Positions 9,126-17,440 of a DNA stretch of 64,000 nt are shown in pieces. The notes under the pieces were generated by a model. It was not told the origin of the DNA, searched no databases, and saw only the letters and a list, made by a program, of their open reading frames with translations. How positions within the stretch are numbered: the stretch's first letter is position 1; the number at the start of each line of letters is the position of its first letter. The stretch is from Pseudalkalibacillus sp052246725. Lineage in GTDB: Bacteria; Bacillota; Bacilli; Bacillales; Fictibacillaceae. The DNA lies in assembly GCA_052246725.1 (NCBI GenBank), contig JBQQCL010000001.1. One strand, 5' to 3'. The position numbers and the translations under genes were made by a program.

Positions 9126-9160
9126 AAAAAAAAGAAACAGACGTCATACGCCTGTTTCCA
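9126..9160 (-). terminator. Terminator of proline dehydrogenase gene
   Basis: On the minus strand GAAACAGGCG pairs with CGTCTGTTTC around a 5 nt loop and continues into eight T. Confidence 0.9.
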
Positions 9161-9166
9161 CAAATT

Positions 9167-10084
9167 TTATTTTCCGAGTACACCTTTCAATACGAATGCT
9201 ACGTTTGCTGGTCGTTCTGCAAGACGTCGCATGAAGTAGCCATACCAGTCATTTCCGTACGGGACATAGACACGCATTTTATACCCTTCATCCCGCAGTT
9301 GTCGTTGAGCATCGATCCGGATTCCGAATAGCATTTGGAACTCAAATTGATCATTCGGAATGTTATGCTCTTTTACAATTTCTTTCGTATAAGAGATGAT
9401 TTCATCGTCATGAGTGGCGATTGCAGTATAGTTTCCGTTCAATAGATGCATTTTGATGATTTTCTTGAAATTCTCATCCACATCTTTTTTCTCTGGAAAA
9501 GCGACAGAAGGAGATTCCTTATAAGCACCCTTAACCAGCCGCAAGTTAGGGCTTAGTGAATCGAGATCTTGAATATCTTCAACTGTTCTATATAGATAAG
9601 ACTGCAATACAGTGCCGATATTTTCATATTGTGTTTTCAATTCTTTAAAGATATCAAGTGTAGCCTGGCAGCGCGCTTCGTCCTCCATATCGATCGTGAC
9701 GAAAACATCATTCTTATCCGCGGCTTCCATTATCCGCTTCATGTTTTTTAAAACCAATTCACGACTGATATCTAATCCCATTGAAGTCAATTTCAACGAT
9801 AGCTGTGAGTTCAGATTTTCTTTCGCTATCGATTCGATCGCTTCGATACAGTGATCTGTCATCTCTTTTGCTTCATGCTCATTATCGACAAATTCACCAA
9901 GGTGATCGATGGTAACGTATAGCCCTTCTTGATTAAGCTTTTGGATGACATTCAAGGAACTTTGTAATGAGGCACCAGCGACAAAACGTCCTGCCCCAAA
10001 TCGGAGACCGTATTTCTTCGCCATCTTTGTCGCCACTTTATTTTTACCCATGAACAAAAAGAAATTTTTCAATATCTTTTCCAT
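9167..10084 (-). CDS. fadM: Proline dehydrogenase (FadM/PutB-like)
   Basis: A 305-residue FAD-dependent proline dehydrogenase with a TIM-barrel core that oxidises proline to pyrroline-5-carboxylate. Family motifs include GRFVAGASL near the N-terminus, LKLTSMGLDI, LRLVKGAYKE (about residue 180), and the C-terminal YVPYGNDWYGYFMRRLAERP that shapes the proline site. RBS AGGGGG is 7 nt before the ATG. In B. subtilis the corresponding gene (yusM/fadM) also neighbours fadN. No P5C dehydrogenase is adjacent. Confidence 0.92.
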   Translation of the reverse strand: MEKILKNFFLFMGKNKVATKMAKKYGLRFGAGRFVAGASLQSSLNVIQKLNQEGLYVTIDHLGEFVDNEHEAKEMTDHCIEAIESIAKENLNSQLSLKLTSMGLDISRELVLKNMKRIMEAADKNDVFVTIDMEDEARCQATLDIFKELKTQYENIGTVLQSYLYRTVEDIQDLDSLSPNLRLVKGAYKESPSVAFPEKKDVDENFKKIIKMHLLNGNYTAIATHDDEIISYTKEIVKEHNIPNDQFEFQMLFGIRIDAQRQLRDEGYKMRVYVPYGNDWYGYFMRRLAERPANVAFVLKGVLGK

Positions 10085-10250
10085 AAAAAATCCCCCTATA
10101 CTGAAAACGGATACAAAAGGTTGTACACTATATATGAACTAAAACTGTTTTGACTAAACCCAACAGTATTTTAACATTTTTTCGACAACATTTTTACTTT
10201 TTTCAAAATTTAATTTTTTCTACTTTAAAATTGTAATTATTCTTGAAAAG

Positions 10251-10264
10251 GTGTAAAATTACAC
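10251..10264 (+). promoter_or_regulatory. Possible autoregulatory operator of the XRE gene
   Basis: GTGTAAAATTACAC has perfect GTGTAA/TTACAC arms and lies about 30 nt upstream of the helix-turn-helix gene. XRE regulators often bind such palindromes in their own promoters; this is inference. Confidence 0.4.
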
Positions 10265-10293
10265 AAAACCATTTTAGGAGAGAAAAATACCAA

Positions 10294-10746
10294 ATGAATA
10301 TGGATCAGATGATTGAAATCGTGTCTTCCAAATTGAAGCTAATCCGTATCGAACATGGATACACCCAGGATAAAATGGCATCCACATTGGGGATTTCTAA
10401 AAAAACACTTTTACAAATTGAAAAGCAAAGGACACATGCGAACTGGACGACAGTAGCAGCAGTGGCGGCTCTGTTCCGGAACAGTGAAATATTGAAAACA
10501 GCATTAGGCGGAGACCCTGTTGAAATCGCAGAAATTCTCGCTCACCAGGGGATTGATCGACCGAAAGAACAGACAATGGGCGGTAGAGTATGGTGGAAGG
10601 ATGTAAAGCAGGAGAATGGTTTCAAGTTGCAGCAAAATTTGATTAGTAAACATTACAGGATTTTGGATGCTGATAATCACCGCTGGTATAGTTCATTTGA
10701 TGTCGATGAAGCTTATGAACGTCTGGATGAACTCGTTAATTCGTGA
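10294..10746 (+). CDS. XRE-family helix-turn-helix regulator
   Basis: A 150-residue DNA-binding protein. Residues about 8-65 form a canonical HTH_XRE domain (KLIRIEHGYTQDKMASTLG, then SKKTLLQIEKQR as recognition helix). The C-terminal part is unusual: GGRVWWKDVKQENGFKLQQN, then HRWYSSFDVDEAYERLDELV, which could be a small ligand or dimerisation module. AGGAG lies about 13 nt before the chosen ATG, a little long. Target unknown; it is followed by repeat A1, so it is probably monocistronic. Confidence 0.8.
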   Translation: MNMDQMIEIVSSKLKLIRIEHGYTQDKMASTLGISKKTLLQIEKQRTHANWTTVAAVAALFRNSEILKTALGGDPVEIAEILAHQGIDRPKEQTMGGRVWWKDVKQENGFKLQQNLISKHYRILDADNHRWYSSFDVDEAYERLDELVNS

Positions 10747-10763
10747 TACCCATCATTTGTATA

Positions 10764-11106
10764 GGTTGTTTTCGCAAACATTGTTGGTCTTGAAAGTCGT
10801 TGATTTCCGCTCCAGGATGCTCGCTTTCCGCGGGGCGTGCGGTGAGCCCACTCGTCGCCTTGCTGTGCTCCTGCGTCTACAAGAAAGTCCTGTCGAAGCG
10901 AGCTTTCTCGTCGCATGCCTTGCGAGGAGATTATTCAGGTAGTAGGCACGCTGATCCCACAGGACAAGGAAAGCTTCGGCAGCGTTACATCGCACGAAGA
11001 AAATGTGATTTCTTTTTCGAGGAGTCTCGCACCTTGCTCTTCAATCAACTTGCACAAGGTGATTTTTAAAAAATAACTCAAAAGCAACATCTTTTAGAAA
11101 AGAGCC
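10764..11106 (-). repeat. Family A repeat, copy 1 (no insert)
   Basis: An intergenic repeat of about 340 nt, inverted relative to the 24.7 kb copy. It carries TCGTTGATTTCCGCTCCAGG, CGCTTTCCGCGGGGCGTGCG and, at the far end, ACTCAAAAGCAACATCTTTT. The site where other copies hold family B is empty here (CTTGAAAGTCGTTGATTTCC near 10788). Short open frames inside it are not credible genes. Confidence 0.85.
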
Positions 11107-11173
11107 TTTGAATAAGTATCGGTCATTGTGGAAACCTATCCTCGACATAATGTAAAAATGAGGAGGGAACCCA

Positions 11174-11455
11174 ATGCCACAACATCAACAACACCCTCAG
11201 AACCAACAAGGGTTTATGCCACAGCCCCCGCGTGTCATAACTGGAAAAGATCAGCTATACATTACAGACATGATGAGCTGGAACCTGCTTGCTGCAAAAA
11301 AATGCAGCTATTTTGCTAAGCAGTGTCAGGACCAGGAAGTCAAAGCTGCGATTCAACAGGCTGCTCAAATGCATACGCGCCACTATGATCAGCTTTTGCA
11401 GCATCTTCAAAGCCATTTGAACGATCAGACTCAAAACCAGAACATGACGCAATAA
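11174..11455 (+). CDS. CotF-like spore coat protein
   Basis: A 93-residue protein with a Gln/Pro-rich N-terminus, then a helical CotF-type segment (GKDQLYITDMMSWNLLAAKK, then residues about 45-75 ending HTRHYDQLLQHL). The family coats the spore. RBS GAGGAGG is well placed. CATAATGTA at 11146 resembles a SigK/SigE -10 but I see no convincing -35. It is the first gene of a pair with 11468, 12 nt apart, at the position of B. subtilis yusN. Confidence 0.8.
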   Translation: MPQHQQHPQNQQGFMPQPPRVITGKDQLYITDMMSWNLLAAKKCSYFAKQCQDQEVKAAIQQAAQMHTRHYDQLLQHLQSHLNDQTQNQNMTQ

Positions 11456-11467
11456 GGAGGGTGTAAG

Positions 11468-11794
11468 ATGAATATTCAAAATCCAGAATCAAATGTCCCG
11501 AAAACGCCTGAAATGAATGACCGTGATTTTATCAATGACGTGTTGGCAACTGAAAAATATATGACAGACGCATATTCAACTGCAATGAATGAAGCGAGTC
11601 ATCAAGCGCTTTATCAAGATATTTCCTCGATTGCGAAAGAGACGCAAGATTGCCAGCGCAACCTGTTTAATGTGATGTTCCAAAAAGGCTGGTACACATT
11701 TGAACAAGCGCAGCCTCAAAAGCTTCAACAGGATTACCAACAGTTTTCGGGTTACAAAAACCAACTCCCTGGCGGAGGCACGACAATGCAATAA
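11468..11794 (+). CDS. yusN: CotF-family spore coat protein (YusN-like)
   Basis: A 108-residue protein matching the Coat F domain: NDRDFINDVLATEKYMTDAY, then YSTAMNEASHQALYQDISSI and the CQRNLFNVMFQKGWY motif. Expected in the spore coat. RBS GGAGGG is 8 nt upstream. The TAA stop is the first codon of the family B repeat (TAAAGAAAACTTGG), so the gene end and the repeat boundary coincide. Confidence 0.85.
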   Translation: MNIQNPESNVPKTPEMNDRDFINDVLATEKYMTDAYSTAMNEASHQALYQDISSIAKETQDCQRNLFNVMFQKGWYTFEQAQPQKLQQDYQQFSGYKNQLPGGGTTMQ

Positions 11795-11876
11795 AGAAAA
11801 CTTGGCTAAGCCAAGCCTTAGCGCAGGCTTAGCCTTAGTTGCCCTTATATTGAAGAAAGTATTTATACTTTCTTTA
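11792..11876 (+). repeat. Family B repeat, copy 1
   Basis: Starts TAAAGAAAACTTGG and ends TACTTTCTTTA (8 nt terminal inverted repeat TAAAGAAA/TTTCTTTA). Internal hairpins are AAGCCT/AGGCTT and GAAAGTA/TACTTTC. Its first TAA is the stop codon of the preceding coat gene. Confidence 0.9.
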
Positions 11877-11891
11877 AATGTAAAGATTAAA

Positions 11892-11945
11892 AGAGGGCTG
11901 TCCTAAGAAAAGTGTCAGACACTTTTTGGACAACCCTCTTCTTTA
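11892..11945. terminator. Bidirectional terminator between coat genes and yusU
   Basis: AGAGGGCTGTCC pairs with GGACAACCCTCT, with an inner AAAAGTGTC/GACACTTTT stem. T-rich tails are present on both strands. Lies between convergent genes. Confidence 0.85.
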
Positions 11946-11947
11946 AA

Positions 11948-12241
11948 TTAATTATTCTGCTCATTCCGATATTGTTCGTTCCGCTCCCGAATTTCCTGGA
12001 TGAGTTCTTTCATACCTTCTTTCGCATCTGGATATTGTTCATTCCAGTGCTTTACCAGAGGGGGCATCGATTTTGACATATACGTATACAACGCCCACAT
12101 CTGCACCTTCTCTTTCAATTCATCATCCGTTTCGCCTAAAAGCAAATCAGTATATTTGGTTAGCAGACCATCAAACTGTTCCCTCAGTTTTTGTTCCATT
12201 ATCCAATCACCGTCCTCTAACGTTTGTTGGTATTCTATCAT
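11948..12241 (-). CDS. yusU: YusU-like small protein (DUF2573 type)
   Basis: A 97-residue acidic, helical protein of unknown function. The core FDGLLTKYTDLLLGETDDEL resembles B. subtilis YusU, which also lies in this yus region. The ATG at 12241 has TAGGAG 6 nt upstream. An internal ATG at 12199 (MEQKLREQF) would give 83 residues, closer to the B. subtilis N-terminus, but its RBS is weaker. No membrane segment. Confidence 0.7.
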   Translation of the reverse strand: MIEYQQTLEDGDWIMEQKLREQFDGLLTKYTDLLLGETDDELKEKVQMWALYTYMSKSMPPLVKHWNEQYPDAKEGMKELIQEIRERNEQYRNEQNN

Positions 12242-12266
12242 AAGGCACTCCTAATGTTAAAATGCC

Positions 12267-12920
12267 TCAAGCATCGAACCACTTGTTCTTCATCGCTAAA
12301 ATGGCGGCTTGGGTCCGATCATGCAAGCCTAACTTGCCGAGAATATTGCTCACATGGGTTTTTACTGTTTTTTCAGTTATGAACAGCTCAGTGGATATTT
12401 CTTTGTTGTTGCGTCCAAGTGTGATCTGGCGAAGCACATCTTTTTCCCTGGCAGTCAGCTGGTTGAAGCTTTTTTCTGCTTCGTTCGTCTTGGTTCCATT
12501 TGAAACATGGCTCAGCAGTTGCGAGGTGGCAGTTGGATGCAGGTGTGTTTCACCAGCATATACCGCTTTGATCGATTTTACGAGTTCATCCGGCTCAATA
12601 TCTTTTAGTTGGTATCCATCTGCTCCAGCCTGTAGTGCAGGAACGACATGATCTTGATCTGAAAAACTAGTCAGGACAATGATTTTCATGTTCGGGTGCT
12701 CATTTTTAATTCGTTTTGTCGCTTCAATTCCATCCATCACTGGCATTGTCAAATCCATCAATACGACATCAGGCTGTAGCGCTTTAACCTGACGGATCGC
12801 CTCTTCACCGTTCGACGCCTCTCCTACCAGATCGATTTCAGATTGGGTTCCGAGAAAGAACCGCAAGCCCTTCAATACCATGAGATGGTCATCCACTAAC
12901 AATACTTTAATCCCCATCAT
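12267..12920 (-). CDS. NarL/LuxR-family response regulator
   Basis: A 217-residue regulator. The N-terminal receiver domain (KVLLVDDHLMVLKGLRFFLG) has the phosphoacceptor Asp in PDVVLMDLTMPVMDG (about residue 54). The C-terminal LuxR helix-turn-helix (about 150-210) contains LTAREKDVLRQITLGRNNKE and TVKTHVSNILGKLG. It overlaps the upstream kinase gene by 14 nt, so the two form one two-component system. Resembles LiaR/VraR-type regulators but the stimulus is unknown. Confidence 0.9.
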   Translation of the reverse strand: MMGIKVLLVDDHLMVLKGLRFFLGTQSEIDLVGEASNGEEAIRQVKALQPDVVLMDLTMPVMDGIEATKRIKNEHPNMKIIVLTSFSDQDHVVPALQAGADGYQLKDIEPDELVKSIKAVYAGETHLHPTATSQLLSHVSNGTKTNEAEKSFNQLTAREKDVLRQITLGRNNKEISTELFITEKTVKTHVSNILGKLGLHDRTQAAILAMKNKWFDA

Positions 12921-14511
12921 AACCCCCTCTTTCCTGCTTGATTTGAAAACGTACTGCGACTGTCGTCCCTTCTTCAGGCTTGCTTTCGATTTTCATCGTA
13001 CCGCCCATGATTTCCGTCCGCTCTTTCATACTTGAGAGGCCGAATGACCAGCTTTCGTGATCATCACGTATAGTAAACCCACAGCCTTCATCTTGGACGC
13101 GGAGGATAACTTCATCTTTTTTCCTGCTTAAAAACAGATGGACATCCTGTGTCCTCGCATGCTTATGGACATTATTCAACGCTTCCTGACCGACACGCCA
13201 CAATGTTTCTTCAATCATTCTCGGTATATTCCCGACTCCTTTGATTTCTTCGGTCACATTCAGTCCTAATGATTCGCCGTATTTTTTGAGGGAAACAATC
13301 ACCCCTTCTTCCAAACCAGCAGGCTTCAACTGCCAGATCATCGTCCTCATTTCTCCTACAACTTCTTGGGATAAAGCTTGCATTTCACTCAACGACTCAG
13401 TAACCATTTCATTATCAGATAACTGTTTTACATATTCTTTCAATCCCCGCGCAGTCAAACTTAAGGAAAACAGTTTTTGGTTCACAGAGTCATGTAAATC
13501 TCGGGCTAAACGATTCCGTTCTTCAATCAATGCCAATTCACGGCTTTTTTCGAACAGACGTGCTTTTTCCAAGACGAGTGAAAGGTGATCTCCCAGGGCA
13601 CGAAGTACATCTTGATCAATCTCTTCCGATTGTTCTGAATTTTGATGACCGATGAGACAACCAATCCACTCTTCCCCTATCAATAACGGTATGAGAAAAG
13701 ACTTTTCCATTGATATTCCGTAGTGACTTAGTTCCTGTTGGACGGTCTGATTGGAAAGTGTTGCTGTTAGATCACCATCAGGAGCAATCGGGAAACGTTT
13801 ATGTATTTTTTGAGATACATTTTGAAAATAAGTCCCTCGTAAGGCAAGAATATTTTCCTCTCTTATGAAAAAAACCAGTGCATCCAGGTTGAACAATCGA
13901 CCGATATTTTCGACCGTGCATTGAGGCAGGTGATGGATATCATTCATTTTCCATATCGAGCGGCTGATTTCATCAAGTTTCGCATATTGCTCCGCCTTTT
14001 TTTGCTGGGCTTCATACAATTTCGTCCTTTTGATCGCTGTTCCGATTTGAAATGACACAGACTGCAGCAGATCCAACTCGTCTTCTGTAAACTCATTTTT
14101 CCCTGGTTCAGCCACATTCAATAACCCGAATTTCTCACCGCCAGCAATGAGCGGGACTGTTGCATGATGTGTAATCCCCTTCGTATCTCCCCAATCGTAA
14201 TCGATCGCATCTTCAATACGTTTGCAATTGATGATATTGACCGCCTTCTGCAAACGGCCATCCCAAACCTTATCCAAACACCAACAACCACCCTCACACA
14301 TCGGCTTTTTCCCTTCCCAGGACAAAGCTGGCGGCAAGTTGACATCTGCGACGAATGTATAAGTCGGTTCTTTGCTTGTTAGAAAGATCCATCCTGTGGA
14401 TAACCCCGTCACTTCAAGGAGTTTTTCCAATACGGATTGAAGCATTTCCTTCAAGTCATTGGATTGATTCAACGTTTCTGCGATTACTTTCAGCGTATGG
14501 ACTCTCGACAT
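12907..14511 (-). CDS. GAF-domain sensor histidine kinase (HisKA_3)
   Basis: A 534-residue cytoplasmic kinase with no membrane segments. Two GAF-like domains (about 15-165 and 180-325) precede a HisKA_3 dimerisation domain with the phosphoacceptor His in IEERNRLARDLHDSVNQKLF (about 345) and a C-terminal HATPase (VGQEALNNVHKHA as N-box, DEGCGF as G1). The first GAF domain holds a Cys cluster (CEGGCWCLDKVW) that might bind a cofactor or metal. The ATG at 14511 is preferred because GGAG lies 8 nt upstream; the ATG at 14541 lacks a good RBS. Partner of the overlapping response regulator. Confidence 0.9.
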   Translation of the reverse strand: MSRVHTLKVIAETLNQSNDLKEMLQSVLEKLLEVTGLSTGWIFLTSKEPTYTFVADVNLPPALSWEGKKPMCEGGCWCLDKVWDGRLQKAVNIINCKRIEDAIDYDWGDTKGITHHATVPLIAGGEKFGLLNVAEPGKNEFTEDELDLLQSVSFQIGTAIKRTKLYEAQQKKAEQYAKLDEISRSIWKMNDIHHLPQCTVENIGRLFNLDALVFFIREENILALRGTYFQNVSQKIHKRFPIAPDGDLTATLSNQTVQQELSHYGISMEKSFLIPLLIGEEWIGCLIGHQNSEQSEEIDQDVLRALGDHLSLVLEKARLFEKSRELALIEERNRLARDLHDSVNQKLFSLSLTARGLKEYVKQLSDNEMVTESLSEMQALSQEVVGEMRTMIWQLKPAGLEEGVIVSLKKYGESLGLNVTEEIKGVGNIPRMIEETLWRVGQEALNNVHKHARTQDVHLFLSRKKDEVILRVQDEGCGFTIRDDHESWSFGLSSMKERTEIMGGTMKIESKPEEGTTVAVRFQIKQERGGYDGD

Positions 14512-14616
14512 GGTCCCCTCTCCATTTCTTCCATCAGACATATGAAAATCCGCCGATTTATGCCTACCATAAAAAGACGGATTTACTTACATTTTGAACC
14601 ACACTTATATATTTTG

Positions 14617-15171
14617 CTATTGGATGTTCTGTTCCTGCTTAACATCAAGTTTTTCTGTCAAATCAACAAGGAGGTCGGTAATCGTCTGCAACCGCTCTAC
14701 TGCTTCACGATCAACCAGCGAATATTCTGCATCATAACAATAAGGATCTGAAACGAATTGATCCGGGAGTACGATTGCGTAAAGTCCTCTTAGGACAGTC
14801 CTCATATTGTTCAATGCGTTGATGCCTCCCTTGCTTCCACCAGAAGCTGCAGCAATAGCCGCAGGTTTATGCTTAAAATGGCTTCCGCCGAGGAAATCTA
14901 ATGCGTTTTTCAATACCCCGCTCATTCCATTATGATATTCTGGAGATGTGATAAAGAACCCTTCAGCCTCTTGAGCTGCTCGGTAAAGCTTCTGTAGGGA
15001 TTCATGTTCATCATTGTCTTGATCACCAGGAAACAGCGGGAGCTTATCCGTTCCGAGATCATAGTAGCTTACCGTAACTCCCTTTTCCTCTAACAATTCT
15101 TTTACAATCTTTGCGATTCCACGTGTCCTCGATTTTTCCATTGGACTGCCATTGATTACTAAGATATTCAT
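14617..15171 (-). CDS. NADPH-dependent FMN reductase (flavodoxin fold)
   Basis: A 184-residue flavoprotein of the NADPH-dependent FMN reductase/azoreductase-chromate reductase group. INGSPMEKSRTRGIAKI binds the FMN phosphate, SPEYHNGMSGVLKNALDFL is the diagnostic central motif (about residue 75-93), followed by ASGGSKGG. ATG at 15171 chosen; an in-frame GTG at 15180 is less likely. Substrate unknown (quinones, azo dyes or metal ions are usual). Confidence 0.85.
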   Translation of the reverse strand: MNILVINGSPMEKSRTRGIAKIVKELLEEKGVTVSYYDLGTDKLPLFPGDQDNDEHESLQKLYRAAQEAEGFFITSPEYHNGMSGVLKNALDFLGGSHFKHKPAAIAAASGGSKGGINALNNMRTVLRGLYAIVLPDQFVSDPYCYDAEYSLVDREAVERLQTITDLLVDLTEKLDVKQEQNIQ

Positions 15172-15308
15172 TAAAACCACGCCTTTATAGTAGTATTCAT
15201 CTCAAGTATATTCAAAACGACATGTTACGACGTCCGATAAAGGAATGAAATCCATCTCATCAATAGGATGTATGATTTTTCTACAATTTCTACGACTATA
15301 GTTGTACT

Positions 15309-16391
15309 TTAAACAACACCTGACATCAGGGCAAGATAAAACAAGCCAGAAGTGCCTAGACCAAGCACAACGCTTACGATCACTGGAAATTGCCTGATGA
15401 TGCTAAACAAAGTTACCAGCAGCATGACAATTCCCCCTAAAGCCCATAGCAGCACTCCATTCGTCATGGAGAAAGAAATCACTGACTTCGGATCGATCGT
15501 ACCATCGAAAAAATACAAGAATAACGGAGAAGGCTGCTCCTGAAGCATCGTCCGCCAGACTTCATGGGGAGGTACCTGCTGGGACAAATATGCGGTCACC
15601 GAAAATACGAAAATCACAAGAATCGCTTCACCCTGGAGCGAACGTTTTACATGCTGACTTCCTTTCCGGCGAATCATTTTTTTCAGATAAAAACCGTGCA
15701 CACATGCATATATGAGTACAGGGATTAACAACAAATGTTTGATCACTAACGCCTGCCCATATGGCAAAATCCATGAATCCACATATTGCGGGGCTACGAT
15801 TTCATTCATCAATAGCCCGCCTCCGGTCAAAATCAGTACAGCGCCAATAGAAAATGGTGTAAACCAGTTCAGAAATGGAGCCCAGTCCGAATCGCGCTCA
15901 GAGCTCCAAGCAACGTAAAGAAGAACGCCGATCCATCCAGCAATTGCTGCCACATGTAAGAAGTGCGCAATGAACCCGATAACAGGGTAAAGAGAGGCGG
16001 CATGACTTGCAAATGAATATGAACTAGCCAGTACAATACTTAAGAACAAACCAAGTCTCGCATAAAACGTCATGTCTTTCAGGTTGTTTTTATAGACGAG
16101 CAGGAATAGCACACCTGCGATCAAAAGGCTTGCTAGCCAGGCTTTCCCGATACTGAAGGTAAATAGAACCGAAGTGAATGTCTCCAGATACCCAATACTT
16201 TCAGACAGATACTGGATGATTTGTAAGAGCTGGATGAACATAAGGATCGGGATGGATGCAATGACCCATAGTAACAGCTCTTTTGAAACGGCCACTTTCG
16301 GCTTGTGTTTTTTTGGAATCGACTCAAGTAGCATACCGCCTATGAGCAGTGAAAATGCTACGTACAAAATACCTTTGAAAAATATGATCAT
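15309..16391 (-). CDS. CopD-family copper resistance membrane protein
   Basis: A 360-residue protein with about eight or nine membrane segments; the CopD domain spans the second half (FIAHFLHVAAIAGWIGVLL carries the His motif). Members import or handle copper with CopC. The ATG at 16391 overlaps the copC stop by 4 nt (ATGA), implying translational coupling. In B. subtilis YcnJ the CopC and CopD domains are fused; here they are separate genes. Confidence 0.85.
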   Translation of the reverse strand: MIIFFKGILYVAFSLLIGGMLLESIPKKHKPKVAVSKELLLWVIASIPILMFIQLLQIIQYLSESIGYLETFTSVLFTFSIGKAWLASLLIAGVLFLLVYKNNLKDMTFYARLGLFLSIVLASSYSFASHAASLYPVIGFIAHFLHVAAIAGWIGVLLYVAWSSERDSDWAPFLNWFTPFSIGAVLILTGGGLLMNEIVAPQYVDSWILPYGQALVIKHLLLIPVLIYACVHGFYLKKMIRRKGSQHVKRSLQGEAILVIFVFSVTAYLSQQVPPHEVWRTMLQEQPSPLFLYFFDGTIDPKSVISFSMTNGVLLWALGGIVMLLVTLFSIIRQFPVIVSVVLGLGTSGLFYLALMSGVV

Positions 16392-16963
16392 TTTACTGCC
16401 TTCTTCCTTAAGAGCCACCAAATGACCCCAACACCACAGACGATCGTGATAGCAGCAATTCCAATGACTACTGGTGAAAGACCATTTTCTACTTTGCCTT
16501 TAGGCGTTTCGTTATCAGCTGCCTTTTCATCTGGCTGATTTTTTTCAGACGGCTCCTGGTCTTCACCTGTTGATGGATTTTCATCCGTGTTTTCGGTCGA
16601 TTCTTCTGTTTCTACTGAAAAAGTGAAATCGTCCTCCACAACGTGTGAATCTTGCGAAATGATCTTATAAGAAACGGTATACGTTCCAGTTGGCAGAGGC
16701 TCGGAAAGCTGACCGAGCATGACATTATCCTTTAGATCGATTGATTGTATTTCAATAGATTTTCCATCTTGATTAGTAAGTGTGAATTTACTACCTTCTT
16801 TTATTTCAGAACTGAACTTGAATGTAATGATGTCCAGCGGATGCTTCACGGTTTCTCCATCTTCAGGAGACGTCCCTTGAAGAGACGAATGGGCATTAGA
16901 AAATGATGGGTTGTACAATATTGTGAATAAGATCACGAAACAGATGATTATATATTTCCGCAT
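16388..16963 (-). CDS. CopC-domain protein with signal peptide and C-terminal anchor
   Basis: A 191-residue exported protein: signal peptide (about 1-24, ending SFSNAHSS), then a CopC beta-sandwich (about 25-115) whose N-terminal His after cleavage (AHSSLQGTSPEDGE) and DSHVVEDDF are typical copper ligands. An acidic Glu/Asp/Pro linker (about 118-155) follows, then a membrane anchor (VVIGIAAITIVCGVGVIWWL) and Lys-rich tail. This is the YcnJ N-terminal/CopC layout. Cotranscribed with the copD-like gene. Confidence 0.88.
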   Translation of the reverse strand: MRKYIIICFVILFTILYNPSFSNAHSSLQGTSPEDGETVKHPLDIITFKFSSEIKEGSKFTLTNQDGKSIEIQSIDLKDNVMLGQLSEPLPTGTYTVSYKIISQDSHVVEDDFTFSVETEESTENTDENPSTGEDQEPSEKNQPDEKAADNETPKGKVENGLSPVVIGIAAITIVCGVGVIWWLLRKKAVK

Positions 16964-17060
16964 AAGAGGTTCGATCCTTTCTTTTCAACTATCGAATCCA
17001 TCTTACCACCTGTGCACTTCTGTTTCTACTCTGTTCACACTTCGTTACCTTTTTCTATTC

Positions 17061-17424
17061 GGCTCTTTTCTTAAAGATTGTTGTTTTTGAGTTATTTTTG
17101 AAAAGAACCACCTTGTGCAACTTGATTGGAGAGCAAGGTGCGGGAATCCTCCAAAATGAAAATCGCATTTTCTTCGGGCGATGTAACGCTGCTGAAGCTT
17201 TCCTTGTCCTGCGGGATCAGGGGGACAGGTGAGACCATCAATGTTGCAAGGCGAGAGTGCACGCCCCGCGGAAAGCGAGCATCCTGGAGCGGAAATCAAC
17301 GACTTTTAAAGAAAACTTGGCGAGACCAAGCCTTTTGTAGGTCGAGCCTTAGTTGCCCTTATACTGAAGAAAGTATTTTATACTTTCTTTAAGTGCAAGA
17401 GTAACAAAGTTTCCGAAAACAGCC
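17061..17424 (+). repeat. Family A repeat, copy 2 (contains family B)
   Basis: Starts GGCTCTTTTCTTAAAGATTG, contains GTGCAACTTGATTGGAGAGC and GAAAGCGAGCATCCTGGAGC, and ends CAAAGTTTCCGAAAACAGCC. Interrupted after CAACGACTTT by a complete family B element (17307-17391), then resumes with AAGAG(T)AACAAAG. Ends are imperfect inverted repeats of one another. Confidence 0.85.
17307..17391 (+). repeat. Family B repeat, copy 2 (inside family A)
   Basis: TAAAGAAAACTTGGCGAGAC to TACTTTCTTTA, inserted in family A copy 2 between CAACGACTTT and AAGTGCAAGAG. The same position is occupied at 53.3 and 55.7 kb and empty at 10.8 and 24.9 kb. Confidence 0.9.
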
Positions 17425-17440
17425 TTCTATTTTTATCGTG

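Noticed and set aside
10764..11106. Several open frames of 60-90 codons on both strands inside family A repeats
   Set aside because: They recur only where the repeat recurs, have no RBS and are broken differently in each copy.
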